From an uncultured Collinsella sp. (lineage in GTDB: Bacteria > Actinomycetota > Coriobacteriia > Coriobacteriales > Coriobacteriaceae), in assembly GCA_902463875.1 (NCBI GenBank), contig CABQHR010000072.1:1-8491 (forward strand): 8,491 nucleotides of DNA, given 5' to 3'. The notes under the pieces are model-generated. The model saw nothing but the letters and a program-made list of their open reading frames with translations, did no database searches and was not told the origin of the DNA. Positions 1-6,504 of this stretch are shown one piece after another. The translations under genes and the position numbers were made by a program. Within the stretch, counting starts at the first letter, position 1, and each line of letters begins with the position of its first letter.

Positions 1-1749
1 CTCCTTGAGCGCCAGCACGTCGTTGACGCCGTCGCCCGTCATGGCCACGGTGTGCCCGCGGCGTTTGAGCGCCTGTACGAGCTCGCGCTTCTGCTGCGGC
101 GTCACACGCCCAAAGACGTGATAGCGGTCCACCGCCGCATCGAGCTTGCCAGGCGTATCGAGGGTCGTGGCGTCCACGTAAGCGTCGGCGCCCGGCACGC
201 CCACCACGCGCGCGATCGACGACACCGTACGCGGGTCGTCGCCGCTGATCACGTTGAGGGTCACACCCTGCTCGTTAAAGTAGCCGATAGTCTCGGCCGC
301 CGAGGTGCGAATCTCATCGCGGATGGTCACAAAGCCCACGGGCTCGGCCTCTCCCACCATATCGCCGTCAGGCGTAAAGCCGTCCACGCGCGCCACCACG
401 AGCACGCGGCAGGTATCGGCGAGCTCGGCCACACGATTCTCGACCTGCGCAAATGTGCGACCAGAGAGCACAAACTGCGCGGCGCCCATCACATAGGAGC
501 CCTGCGCAAACGACGCGCCGCTCCACTTTTTGGACGACGAGAACGGAATGACCGACAGCGGCTCGGAGACCTCGACCGGACGATCGGCGTAGTAGTTGAG
601 CAGCGCCTGGCAGGTCTCGTTGGCATCTGCCGAGGTCGCACGCGCCACGTTGGCAAGCGCAAAGTCGAGCACCGTGGTCTCGACGGGAACAGCCGCCTCG
701 TCCGAGTCCGCGCCAAAGCCAACACCCTCAACAGGCAGCGGATAGGTGCCCTCGACCTCCATACGGCCCGAGGTAATGGTGCCCGTCTTGTCCAGGCACA
801 GCACGTCGACGCGCGCGAGTGTCTCGATGCAGTAGAGCTGCTGTGCCAGCACCTTGCGACGCGCCAGGCGCACCGTGGCAATCGCGAGCACCGACGAGGT
901 CAGCAGCACCAGACCCTGCGGAATCATGCCCAGCAGGGCGCCCACCGTGGACAGCAGCGCCGAAGAAGGCACACGACCGGCCAGCAGCTCGGAGAAGCAC
1001 CAGGAAAGCGCGCTATCGCCCGGGGTTCCCGCGGCATCCCACAGCTCGCTCACACTCGAGGTAAAGAGCGCCAGACCAAGTGGGATCATGATGATGCTCG
1101 CGAACCGCACGATGGCGTTCAGCGCGTTCATGATCTCGGAATTGACCTTTTTGACGTACTTGGCCTCGTTGTTGATCTTTGCCACGTAGTTATCGGCGCC
1201 GACATGGATCACGCGGGCGCGCAGCAGGCCCGAGTCGATAAAGCTGCCGCTCATGAGCTCGGAGCCCGGCTGTTTCTTAATGAGGTCGCTCTCGCCCGTC
1301 AGCAGGCTCTCGTTGACGAGCGCCTCGCCCGACACTACCACGGCGTCGGCGGGAATCTGGTCACCGCGCCCCAGACGAATGATGTCGTCGAGCACGATCT
1401 GGTCCAGGTCGAGCTCCACCTCGGCGCCGTCGCGCACCGCGATGGCCTTCTTGGAGGTCAGCAGCGTGAGCTTATCGACCATCTTCTTGGAACGCATGGA
1501 CTGAATGACGCCAATAGCGGTATTGAGGAACACCACGAACAGGAACGTCAGATTCTTAAACGAACCGGTCAAAATGACCAGGAACGCCAAGATCACGTTG
1601 ATCAAATTGAACAGCGTGCAGAGGTTCTCGATGATGAGCTCTTTGACCGACTTGGTCTTGAGCTCCATGTTGCGGTTGATCTTACCGGCGGCGATGCGCT
1701 CCTCGACCTCGGCGGTCGAGAGTCCGCGCTCGATATCCGTTGCTGCCAT
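1..1749 (-). CDS. Cation-translocating P-type ATPase, CtpE-like (3' end outside window)
   Basis: This is an integral-membrane ion pump driven by ATP hydrolysis through an aspartyl-phosphate intermediate. The visible 583 residues read in one uninterrupted minus-strand frame. Seen in order: a short cytoplasmic N-terminus, two hydrophobic segments (about residues 47-63 and 66-84), an actuator domain with TGES (151-154), two more hydrophobic segments (about 211-231 and 264-292) carrying IPQGL (276-280), the phosphorylation motif DKTGT with D320, an N domain with KKWSG, and the hinge GDGVND ending at D577. The C-terminal membrane helices lie beyond the left edge. IPQGL and the stretch leading into DKTGT (YCIETLARVDVLCLDKTGT) resemble actinobacterial CtpE, which is linked to Ca2+ uptake in mycobacteria; the ion carried here is an inference. 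ATG at 1749 is chosen because GGGA lies 8 bases upstream; an in-frame ATG at 1761 and GTG at 1764 are alternatives. It lies downstream of tRNA-Arg and its terminator. Confidence 0.93.
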   Translation of the reverse strand, partial: MAATDIERGLSTAEVEERIAAGKINRNMELKTKSVKELIIENLCTLFNLINVILAFLVILTGSFKNLTFLFVVFLNTAIGVIQSMRSKKMVDKLTLLTSKKAIAVRDGAEVELDLDQIVLDDIIRLGRGDQIPADAVVVSGEALVNESLLTGESDLIKKQPGSELMSGSFIDSGLLRARVIHVGADNYVAKINNEAKYVKKVNSEIMNALNAIVRFASIIMIPLGLALFTSSVSELWDAAGTPGDSALSWCFSELLAGRVPSSALLSTVGALLGMIPQGLVLLTSSVLAIATVRLARRKVLAQQLYCIETLARVDVLCLDKTGTITSGRMEVEGTYPLPVEGVGFGADSDEAAVPVETTVLDFALANVARATSADANETCQALLNYYADRPVEVSEPLSVIPFSSSKKWSGASFAQGSYVMGAAQFVLSGRTFAQVENRVAELADTCRVLVVARVDGFTPDGDMVGEAEPVGFVTIRDEIRTSAAETIGYFNEQGVTLNVISGDDPRTVSSIARVVGVPGADAYVDATTLDTPGKLDAAVDRYHVFGRVTPQQKRELVQALKRRGHTVAMTGDGVNDVLALKE

Positions 1750-1778
1750 ACCACGTCCCATCACGTCGCGTCGGTATA

Positions 1779-1814
1779 AGAAAAACCGCCCGGACCATGC
1801 GAGGTTCGGACGGT
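1779..1814 (-). terminator. Rho-independent terminator of the tRNA-Arg transcript
   Basis: Read on the minus strand, 1814-1803 pairs with 1796-1785 to give a 12-base stem with one mismatch and one G-U pair around a 6-base loop (1802-1797). A run of five U residues follows directly (1785-1781), then CTTATA. No T-run follows the hairpin on the plus strand, so it works in one direction only. It starts 12 bases after the tRNA CCA end and finishes only about 30 bases before the ATPase start codon. Confidence 0.88.
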
Positions 1815-1825
1815 CTCACGTTCGA

Positions 1826-1902
1826 TGGTGCCCCATGTTGGATTCGAACCAACGGCCTTCTGCTCCGGAGGCAGACGCTCTAATCCCCTGAGCTAATAGG
1901 GC
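1826..1902 (-). tRNA. tRNA-Arg (anticodon CCG)
   Basis: The 77-base minus-strand sequence folds into a complete cloverleaf. The acceptor arm GCCCTAT pairs with ATGGGGC over all seven positions (one U-G). The D-arm is GCTC/GAGC. The anticodon stem TCTGC/GCAGA closes the loop CTCCGGA, with anticodon CCG at its centre. The variable loop is AGGCC, and the T-arm GTTGG/CCAAC encloses TTCGAAT. The discriminator is A, and the CCA end is encoded in the gene. The tRNA decodes CGG arginine codons. It has its own promoter just upstream and its own terminator just downstream, so it is probably a single-gene transcript. Confidence 0.97.
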
Positions 1903-1913
1903 CAACGGTTTGC

Positions 1914-1943
1914 ATTATACCCAAGTGCACCACGGGCTATCAA
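1914..1943 (-). promoter_or_regulatory. Sigma-70-type promoter for tRNA-Arg
   Basis: On the minus strand a perfect -10 hexamer TATAAT (1919-1914) lies 18 bases from a -35 hexamer TTGATA (1943-1938, five of six consensus bases). The expected transcription start near 1907 is about 5 bases before the tRNA 5' end. The region just upstream of the -35 box (about 1944-1966) is almost pure A/T and could act as an UP element, as is common at stable-RNA promoters; that role is inferred. Confidence 0.85.
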
Positions 1944-2022
1944 AATAAAAGAAAAAGCTTTGCAATTCCGGGGAAGACGCGGCGCAACGGCTCACTTTAG
2001 AAGGCAAAAGCGAATCAGATAG

Positions 2023-2028
2023 TATAAA
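2023..2028 (+). promoter_or_regulatory. Probable -10 box of the aromatic operon promoter
   Basis: TATAAA (five of six consensus bases) is the best plus-strand -10 candidate between the divergent tRNA and aroF. No good -35 box stands at 16-18 bases. The nearest, TTTAGA at 1996-2001, is 21 bases away, or 18 bases from the overlapping weaker hexamer TAGTAT (2020-2025). The predicted start of transcription, about 2034-2036, falls on an ATG. The weak -35 suggests help from an activator or a different sigma factor, but no operator is recognisable. Confidence 0.42.
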
Positions 2029-2033
2029 CTCTC

Positions 2034-2096
2034 ATGCACCATATATACACGGCTCGCGATGCGGGCCGTTTTTGCAAGGGTTATCCATCGAGGTGA
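2034..2096 (+). other. Possible 20-codon leader peptide ORF (speculative)
   Basis: An ATG at the predicted transcription start of the aro operon opens a 20-codon frame beginning MHHIYTARDAGRF and ending at TGA 2094-2096, 10 bases before aroF. It has two His codons, a Tyr codon (2046-2048) directly before the terminator stem, a Phe codon and a second Tyr codon. It has no Shine-Dalgarno site, so it could be translated only as a leaderless message, a mode that is common in actinobacteria. A chance ORF of this size is quite possible. Confidence 0.2.
2049..2073 (+). terminator. Intrinsic terminator or attenuator in the aroF leader
   Basis: ACGGCTCGC (2049-2057) pairs with GCGGGCCGT (2061-2069) over nine base pairs (one U-G) around the loop GAT, and five T residues follow (2069-2073). 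The opposite strand has no T-run after the hairpin. It sits downstream of the probable operon promoter and 34 bases before the aroF start, with no plus-strand gene upstream for it to terminate. This position makes transcription attenuation of the operon the simplest role. A simple block on readthrough from further upstream is the alternative. Confidence 0.65.
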
Positions 2097-2106
2097 GAGG
2101 CACACC

Positions 2107-3129
2107 ATGATTGCAATTTTAAAGCAGAGCGCCAGCGACGAGGCCGTCAGCCATATCGTCAGCTGGATTGAGAAAAAGGGCCTGAAGACCGACGTCTCGC
2201 GCGGCGAGAACGAGACGATCATCGGCCTGGTGGGCGATACGACCAAGATCGACCCATTCCTGCTCGAGTCCATGGACGTCGTCGAGCGCGTGCAGCGCGT
2301 CTCCGAGCCGTTCAAGCGCGCCAACCGCAAGTTCCACCCCGAGGACTCCGTCATCGACTGCGGCCATGGCGTCAAGATCGGCGGCGATCAGTTCCAGGTC
2401 ATCGCCGGCCCGTGCTCCGTCGAGGGCGAGAACCTCATCCGCATCGCCCGCCGCGTGAAGGCCGCCGGTGCCACGATGCTGCGCGGCGGTGCCTACAAGC
2501 CCCGCACTTCCCCGTACGCCTACCAGGGCATGGGCCCCGCCGGCCTGGACCTGCTGTGCGAGGCGTCTGCCGAGCTCGATATGCCGATCGTCACCGAGAT
2601 CATGGACCCGCGCGACGTGCAGGTCTTCCTAGACAAGAAGATCGACGTCATGCAGATCGGCGCCCGCAACGCCCAAAACTTCCCTCTGCTCAAAGAGGTC
2701 GGCAAGACCAAGACTCCAATCTTGCTTAAGCGCGGCATGTCCGGCACGATCGATGAGCTGCTCATGGCCGCCGAGTACATCATGAGCGAGGGCAACGACA
2801 ACGTCATCCTGTGCGAGCGCGGCATCCGCACCTTCGAGACCCGCACCCGCAACACCTTCGACCTCAACGCCGTGCCGGTGCTGCACCACCTGTCGCACCT
2901 GCCCGTCGTCGCCGACCCCAGCCACGCCACCGGCTACACCCGCTACGTTGAGCCCATGGCGCTCGCCGCGACCGCCTGCGGTGCCAACGGCCTGGAGATC
3001 GAGGTCCACGACGAGCCCAGCCGCGCCTGGTCCGACGGCGCACAGGCCCTCACCCCCGATCAGTTCGACGACACCATGCGCCGCATCCGAGCCATCCGCG
3101 AGGTCGTCTGCCAAGAGACCATGGAGTAG
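2107..3129 (+). CDS. aroF: 3-deoxy-7-phosphoheptulonate (DAHP) synthase, type I-beta with N-terminal regulatory domain
   Basis: Cytoplasmic enzyme that condenses phosphoenolpyruvate and erythrose 4-phosphate to DAHP, the committed step of the shikimate pathway. The 340 residues comprise an N-terminal ferredoxin-like segment (about 1-70) of the kind that gives tyrosine/phenylalanine feedback control in the Thermotoga maritima enzyme, then the TIM-barrel catalytic domain. Visible motifs are GPCSVE (101-106), KPRTSPY (131-137), QIGARN (183-188), KRGM (208-211), CERG (236-239) and DPSHATG (270-276). C103, H273, E299 and D310 line up with the metal ligands of the Thermotoga enzyme. The start at 2107 has GAGAGG 6 bases upstream. 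An in-frame ATG at 2059 is rejected because it lies inside the terminator hairpin region and would add residues unlike the family. First gene of the operon; tyrA follows after 3 bases. Feedback inhibition is inferred from domain architecture. Confidence 0.96.
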   Translation: MIAILKQSASDEAVSHIVSWIEKKGLKTDVSRGENETIIGLVGDTTKIDPFLLESMDVVERVQRVSEPFKRANRKFHPEDSVIDCGHGVKIGGDQFQVIAGPCSVEGENLIRIARRVKAAGATMLRGGAYKPRTSPYAYQGMGPAGLDLLCEASAELDMPIVTEIMDPRDVQVFLDKKIDVMQIGARNAQNFPLLKEVGKTKTPILLKRGMSGTIDELLMAAEYIMSEGNDNVILCERGIRTFETRTRNTFDLNAVPVLHHLSHLPVVADPSHATGYTRYVEPMALAATACGANGLEIEVHDEPSRAWSDGAQALTPDQFDDTMRRIRAIREVVCQETME

Positions 3130-3132
3130 CCC

Positions 3133-4047
3133 ATGGGTACAGTGAGAAACGCGCGCGTTAACCAGGGCGGCCCCAAGTGCGCCGGCATCGTCGGCTTGGG
3201 CCTCATCGGCGGCAGCTTTGCCCGCGGCTATGCGCAGGCGGGCGTCCGCGTGCTGGCCTGGGATCCCGATGACGATGTCATGACGGCTGCCAGCATGGGC
3301 ACCGTTGCCGGCGAGCTCAACGACGAGACGCTCGGCGAATGCGACATCATCGTGCTGGCATGCTACCCAGAGGCCTGCATCGAGTGGCTCGAGGCACACG
3401 CCCGGGCACTCGCCGACGCCACCGATACCGAGGCCATCATGGGCCCCGTGGTAATTGACACGGTGGGCGTCAAGGGTATCGTGTGCGAGCGCGCCTTTGA
3501 GCTTGCCCGCGAGCACGGCTTTTACTTTGTGGGCGCGCACCCCATGGCGGGCACGCAGTACTCGGGCTATGCACACTCCCGCGCCGACCTGTTCCAGGGC
3601 GCCCCGCTGGTGCTCGTACCGCCCGCGGTGGACGATGCGCTCAAGCTGGAGCTCTTGGGCCAGGTGCGCGAGATGGTGCGCCCCTTGGGCTTTGGCAAGT
3701 TCAGCGTGACCAGCGCCGCCGAGCACGACCGCGTCATCGCCTTCACGAGCCAGCTTGCGCACGTGGTATCCAACGCCTACGTCAAAAGCCCCACTGCCCA
3801 GGTCCACCACGGCTTTTCGGCCGGTAGCTACCGCGATCTCACCCGCGTGGCGCACCTCAACCCCCAGATGTGGTCCGAGCTCATGATCGACGACGCCGAC
3901 GCTCTCGCCTTCGAGATCGACCATCTGATCGAATCGCTTGGCGCCTACAGCCGCGCGCTCAAGGACCGCGACCAGCGCTATCTGGAGAATCTCCTTGCCG
4001 AGGGCGACCGAATTAAGCGCGCACTCGACGACGAGGCCTCCCACTAG
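3133..4047 (+). CDS. tyrA: Prephenate dehydrogenase
   Basis: Cytoplasmic enzyme that oxidatively decarboxylates prephenate to 4-hydroxyphenylpyruvate, the direct precursor of tyrosine, using NAD(P)+. The 304-residue protein has an N-terminal Rossmann fold with the dinucleotide motif GLGLIGGS (21-28), the conserved HPMAG loop (136-140), and a helical C-terminal domain with EHD (197-199), the conserved histidine of QLAH (H210) and SYRDLTR (232-238) for substrate binding. It ends at the catalytic core, so there is no C-terminal ACT domain, and feedback control by tyrosine on this enzyme would need another site. It starts 3 bases after aroF; its ribosome site GGAG (3123-3126) lies within the last aroF codons, so the two genes are probably translationally linked. 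An arogenate dehydrogenase activity cannot be excluded from sequence alone. Confidence 0.94.
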   Translation: MGTVRNARVNQGGPKCAGIVGLGLIGGSFARGYAQAGVRVLAWDPDDDVMTAASMGTVAGELNDETLGECDIIVLACYPEACIEWLEAHARALADATDTEAIMGPVVIDTVGVKGIVCERAFELAREHGFYFVGAHPMAGTQYSGYAHSRADLFQGAPLVLVPPAVDDALKLELLGQVREMVRPLGFGKFSVTSAAEHDRVIAFTSQLAHVVSNAYVKSPTAQVHHGFSAGSYRDLTRVAHLNPQMWSELMIDDADALAFEIDHLIESLGAYSRALKDRDQRYLENLLAEGDRIKRALDDEASH

Positions 4048-4083
4048 ACCACCCATCACGCCAGGTCGAAAGGACCGAAGCTT

Positions 4084-5190
4084 ATGGCGATTACCATCGA
4101 TATCGACACCGCACGCCCCTACCAGGTGCATGTTGGCACGTTTTTGCTGGAGCAGGCGGGACCGCTCGTGCGCGCCACTGCCGGCGGCACCAAGGCCGTC
4201 ATCGTTACGGACACCAACGTGGGCCCCCTCTACCAGATGCCCGTTAAGCAGAGCCTGGAAGCGTCAGGCTACGAGGTGAGCATCTGCACCTTCGAAGCCG
4301 GCGAGGCCCATAAGCGCGCCGAAACCTATGTTGCCATTTTGGAGTTTGTGGCCGAGCACGAGCTTTCGCGCTCCGACGTGATCGTGGCACTCGGCGGCGG
4401 TGTCGTGGGCGACGTGACGGGCTTTGTGGCCGCCACCTACATGCGCGGCTGCAAGTTTGTGCAGATCCCCACGAGCCTGCTCGCCATGGTGGATTCGTCG
4501 GTGGGCGGCAAGACCGCCATCGACCTGGCTGCCGGCAAGAACTTGGCCGGCGCCTTTTGGCAGCCGAGCGTGGTTATCGCCGACGTGGGATGCCTGGCGA
4601 CCCTCACGCCCGAGCAGTTCGCTGACGGCTGCGGCGAGGTCGTCAAGCACGCCGTGATCGCCGACCCGGAGCTCTTCGCCGAGCTGGAGAAGACCCCGCT
4701 CACGCTGGAGCTGCTCAACCGCGACGTGGCCCGCGTAGCGCTCATCATCGCCCGCAATATCGACATCAAGCGCGCCGTGGTCGTCGCCGACGAGCGCGAA
4801 ACCAACCAGCGCAAGCTCCTCAACTTTGGACACAGCGCCGGACACGCCGTCGAGGCCTGCGAGCACTTTGAGCTGGGACACGGCAACTGCGTGTCGATCG
4901 GCATGGGTATCATCACGCGCGCCGCGGCCCTGCACGGCGTCTGCGATGCTGCGCTGCCCGGTCGTATTGAGGAGCTCTGCGCCCGCCATGGCCTCAAGAC
5001 CCGCTGCGACCTAGATGCCGATACCGTCTTTGCCGAGGCGCTCCACGACAAGAAGCGCGCGGGCGACACCATCGACCTGGTGATTCCGTACGGCATTGGC
5101 CGCTGCAGCATCGACCGCACACCGCTTTCCACTTTCCACGAACTCATTGCCGAGGGCCTCGGCCAGAAGGGAGACGCATCCGCATGCTAG
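4084..5190 (+). CDS. aroB: 3-dehydroquinate synthase
   Basis: Cytoplasmic, metal- and NAD-dependent enzyme that cyclises DAHP to 3-dehydroquinate, the second shikimate-pathway step. The 368 residues match the usual length of about 360. Seen in order: the NAD-binding stretch GGGVVGDVTGF (104-114), PTSLLAMVDSSVGGK (129-143), KNLAGAFWQP (152-161), GEVVKH (184-189), NFGHSAGH (247-254) and GHGN (265-268). E185, H250 and H266 correspond to the metal ligands of the family. The start at 4084 has GAAAGGA 9 bases upstream. The gap from tyrA is 36 bases, the widest before aroC-pheA. The last seven bases overlap the start of aroA, an arrangement typical of translational coupling. Nothing in the gene looks damaged. 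Confidence 0.97.
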   Translation: MAITIDIDTARPYQVHVGTFLLEQAGPLVRATAGGTKAVIVTDTNVGPLYQMPVKQSLEASGYEVSICTFEAGEAHKRAETYVAILEFVAEHELSRSDVIVALGGGVVGDVTGFVAATYMRGCKFVQIPTSLLAMVDSSVGGKTAIDLAAGKNLAGAFWQPSVVIADVGCLATLTPEQFADGCGEVVKHAVIADPELFAELEKTPLTLELLNRDVARVALIIARNIDIKRAVVVADERETNQRKLLNFGHSAGHAVEACEHFELGHGNCVSIGMGIITRAAALHGVCDAALPGRIEELCARHGLKTRCDLDADTVFAEALHDKKRAGDTIDLVIPYGIGRCSIDRTPLSTFHELIAEGLGQKGDASAC

Positions 5191-6503
5191 CCCGCATCAC
5201 CCCGTCCCCGCTTAAGGGCACCGTTCCCGCCATCGCGTCCAAGTCGATGGCGCATCGCCTCATCATCTGCGCTGCGCTTGCCAACGGCGAGACGCACGTC
5301 ACCTGCAACACCACCTGCGCCGACATCGAGGCCACGGTGCGCTGCCTTACGGCACTGGGTGCTCGCATCGAGACCGTCGAGGACGGCTTCCAGGTCCACC
5401 CCACCATGAAGAGTGTTGAGTTTGGCCTGCTCAAGGCCCTTGCCGGCGGCACGCTTGACTGCGGTGAAAGTGGCTCCACGCTGCGCTTTATGCTGCCTGT
5501 CGCCTGCGCGCTGGGTGCGGATGCCACCTTCGTAGGCCAGGGCCGCCTGGGCGCCCGCCCGCTCTCCCCGCTCTCGGACGAGATCATCGCCGCCGGCTGC
5601 GACCTACAGGGTCTGGGCGGTTTTCCGCTCAAGACGAGCGGCCGCATGCGCCCGGGCACCTTTGTGCTTCCGGGCAACGTGAGCTCGCAGTACATCTCGG
5701 GCCTGCTGCTGGCAGCCCCGCTGCTGGCCCAGCCCTCCTGCGTGCAGGTAACCGGCCTCATCGAGAGCCGCCCCTACATCAACCTGACGATACAGGCCAT
5801 GAAGGCCTTTGGCGTCGAGGTCAACGTCGAGCGCATTCCGGCCAAGGACGGCCAGCCCGAGGTCACGAACTTCCGCGTGAGCAGCGGCTCGTACCGCACG
5901 CCCGGCAGCGTAGCCGTCGAGGGCGACTGGTCCAACGCCGCCTTTTGGCTGTGCGCCGGCGCCATCGGCACCGACCCAATCACCGTCGAGGGCGTGTCAC
6001 TGAGCTCCGCACAGGGCGACCGTAACGTGCTTGCCGCGCTTTCGCGCTTTGGCGCCCGCATCGTGCGCTCCACCAACGCCGCCACCGTGCAGTCCGACAA
6101 GCTCGCCGGCTTTGAGATGAGTGCCCACGACATTCCGGACCTGGTGCCCGTCATCTCGGCCGTGGCCTCGCTGGCACAGGGCCGCACCTTTATTCGCGAT
6201 TGCGCCCGTCTGCGCATCAAGGAATCCGACCGTCTGGTCACCACCACCCGCGAGCTCACCGCGCTGGGCGCGCAGGTGCGCATTGCCGGCGATGACCTCA
6301 TCATCAAGGGTGTCGATGCCTTCACCGGCGGCGAGGTCGATTCGCACAACGACCATCGCATCGCCATGATGGCCGCTATCGCCGCGAGCCGCGCCACCGG
6401 CAAGGTCGTGATCCACGGCGCCGAGGCCGTCAACAAGTCCTATCCCGATTTCTTCGACCACTACCGCCTGCTGGGCGGCAAGGTCACACTCGAGGAGGAA
6501 TAG
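5184..6503 (+). CDS. aroA: 3-phosphoshikimate 1-carboxyvinyltransferase (EPSP synthase)
   Basis: Cytoplasmic enzyme that transfers the enolpyruvyl group of PEP to shikimate 3-phosphate, the step before chorismate synthase and the target of glyphosate. The 439 residues are full length for the two-domain inverse-barrel fold. Visible active-site elements are K20-S21 and R25 (SKSMAHR), the PEP loop GESGSTLR (94-101), SSQYISGLL (167-175), the catalytic aspartate D319 in IPDL, KESDR (346-350) with E347 and R350, HNDHRIAM (388-395) and K418. The PEP loop differs from the E. coli form NAGTAMRP: the glycine is kept (G97), but the positions equivalent to T97 and P101 are S98 and F102. The ATG lies inside the last codons of aroB (7-base overlap), with AGGGAG about 10 bases upstream. 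aroC starts one base after the stop. Confidence 0.97.
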   Translation: MLARITPSPLKGTVPAIASKSMAHRLIICAALANGETHVTCNTTCADIEATVRCLTALGARIETVEDGFQVHPTMKSVEFGLLKALAGGTLDCGESGSTLRFMLPVACALGADATFVGQGRLGARPLSPLSDEIIAAGCDLQGLGGFPLKTSGRMRPGTFVLPGNVSSQYISGLLLAAPLLAQPSCVQVTGLIESRPYINLTIQAMKAFGVEVNVERIPAKDGQPEVTNFRVSSGSYRTPGSVAVEGDWSNAAFWLCAGAIGTDPITVEGVSLSSAQGDRNVLAALSRFGARIVRSTNAATVQSDKLAGFEMSAHDIPDLVPVISAVASLAQGRTFIRDCARLRIKESDRLVTTTRELTALGAQVRIAGDDLIIKGVDAFTGGEVDSHNDHRIAMMAAIAASRATGKVVIHGAEAVNKSYPDFFDHYRLLGGKVTLEEE

Positions 6504-6504
6504 C

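Noticed and set aside
52..1779. A 575-codon open frame on the plus strand across the whole ATPase region
   Set aside because: The minus strand encodes a complete set of P-type ATPase motifs in one frame. The plus-strand translation is rich in His and Arg, resembles no family, and is an antisense shadow of a GC-rich gene.
2059..2106. An upstream in-frame ATG that would extend AroF by 16 residues
   Set aside because: It lies in the terminator hairpin, has no Shine-Dalgarno site, and adds an N-terminus not seen in the family, whereas ATG 2107 has GAGAGG at proper spacing and starts the ferredoxin-like domain.
1903..2106. T-box or other known riboswitch in the aroF leader
   Set aside because: No T-box consensus or specifier-stem architecture is visible, and the transcript between the probable start and the hairpin is too short to hold one.
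2629..4131. A 500-codon minus-strand open frame over aroF and tyrA
   Set aside because: It is antisense to two clearly recognisable enzymes. Its Val/Gly/Ala/His-rich composition is the usual complement of GC-rich codons, and no ribosome site or domain supports it.
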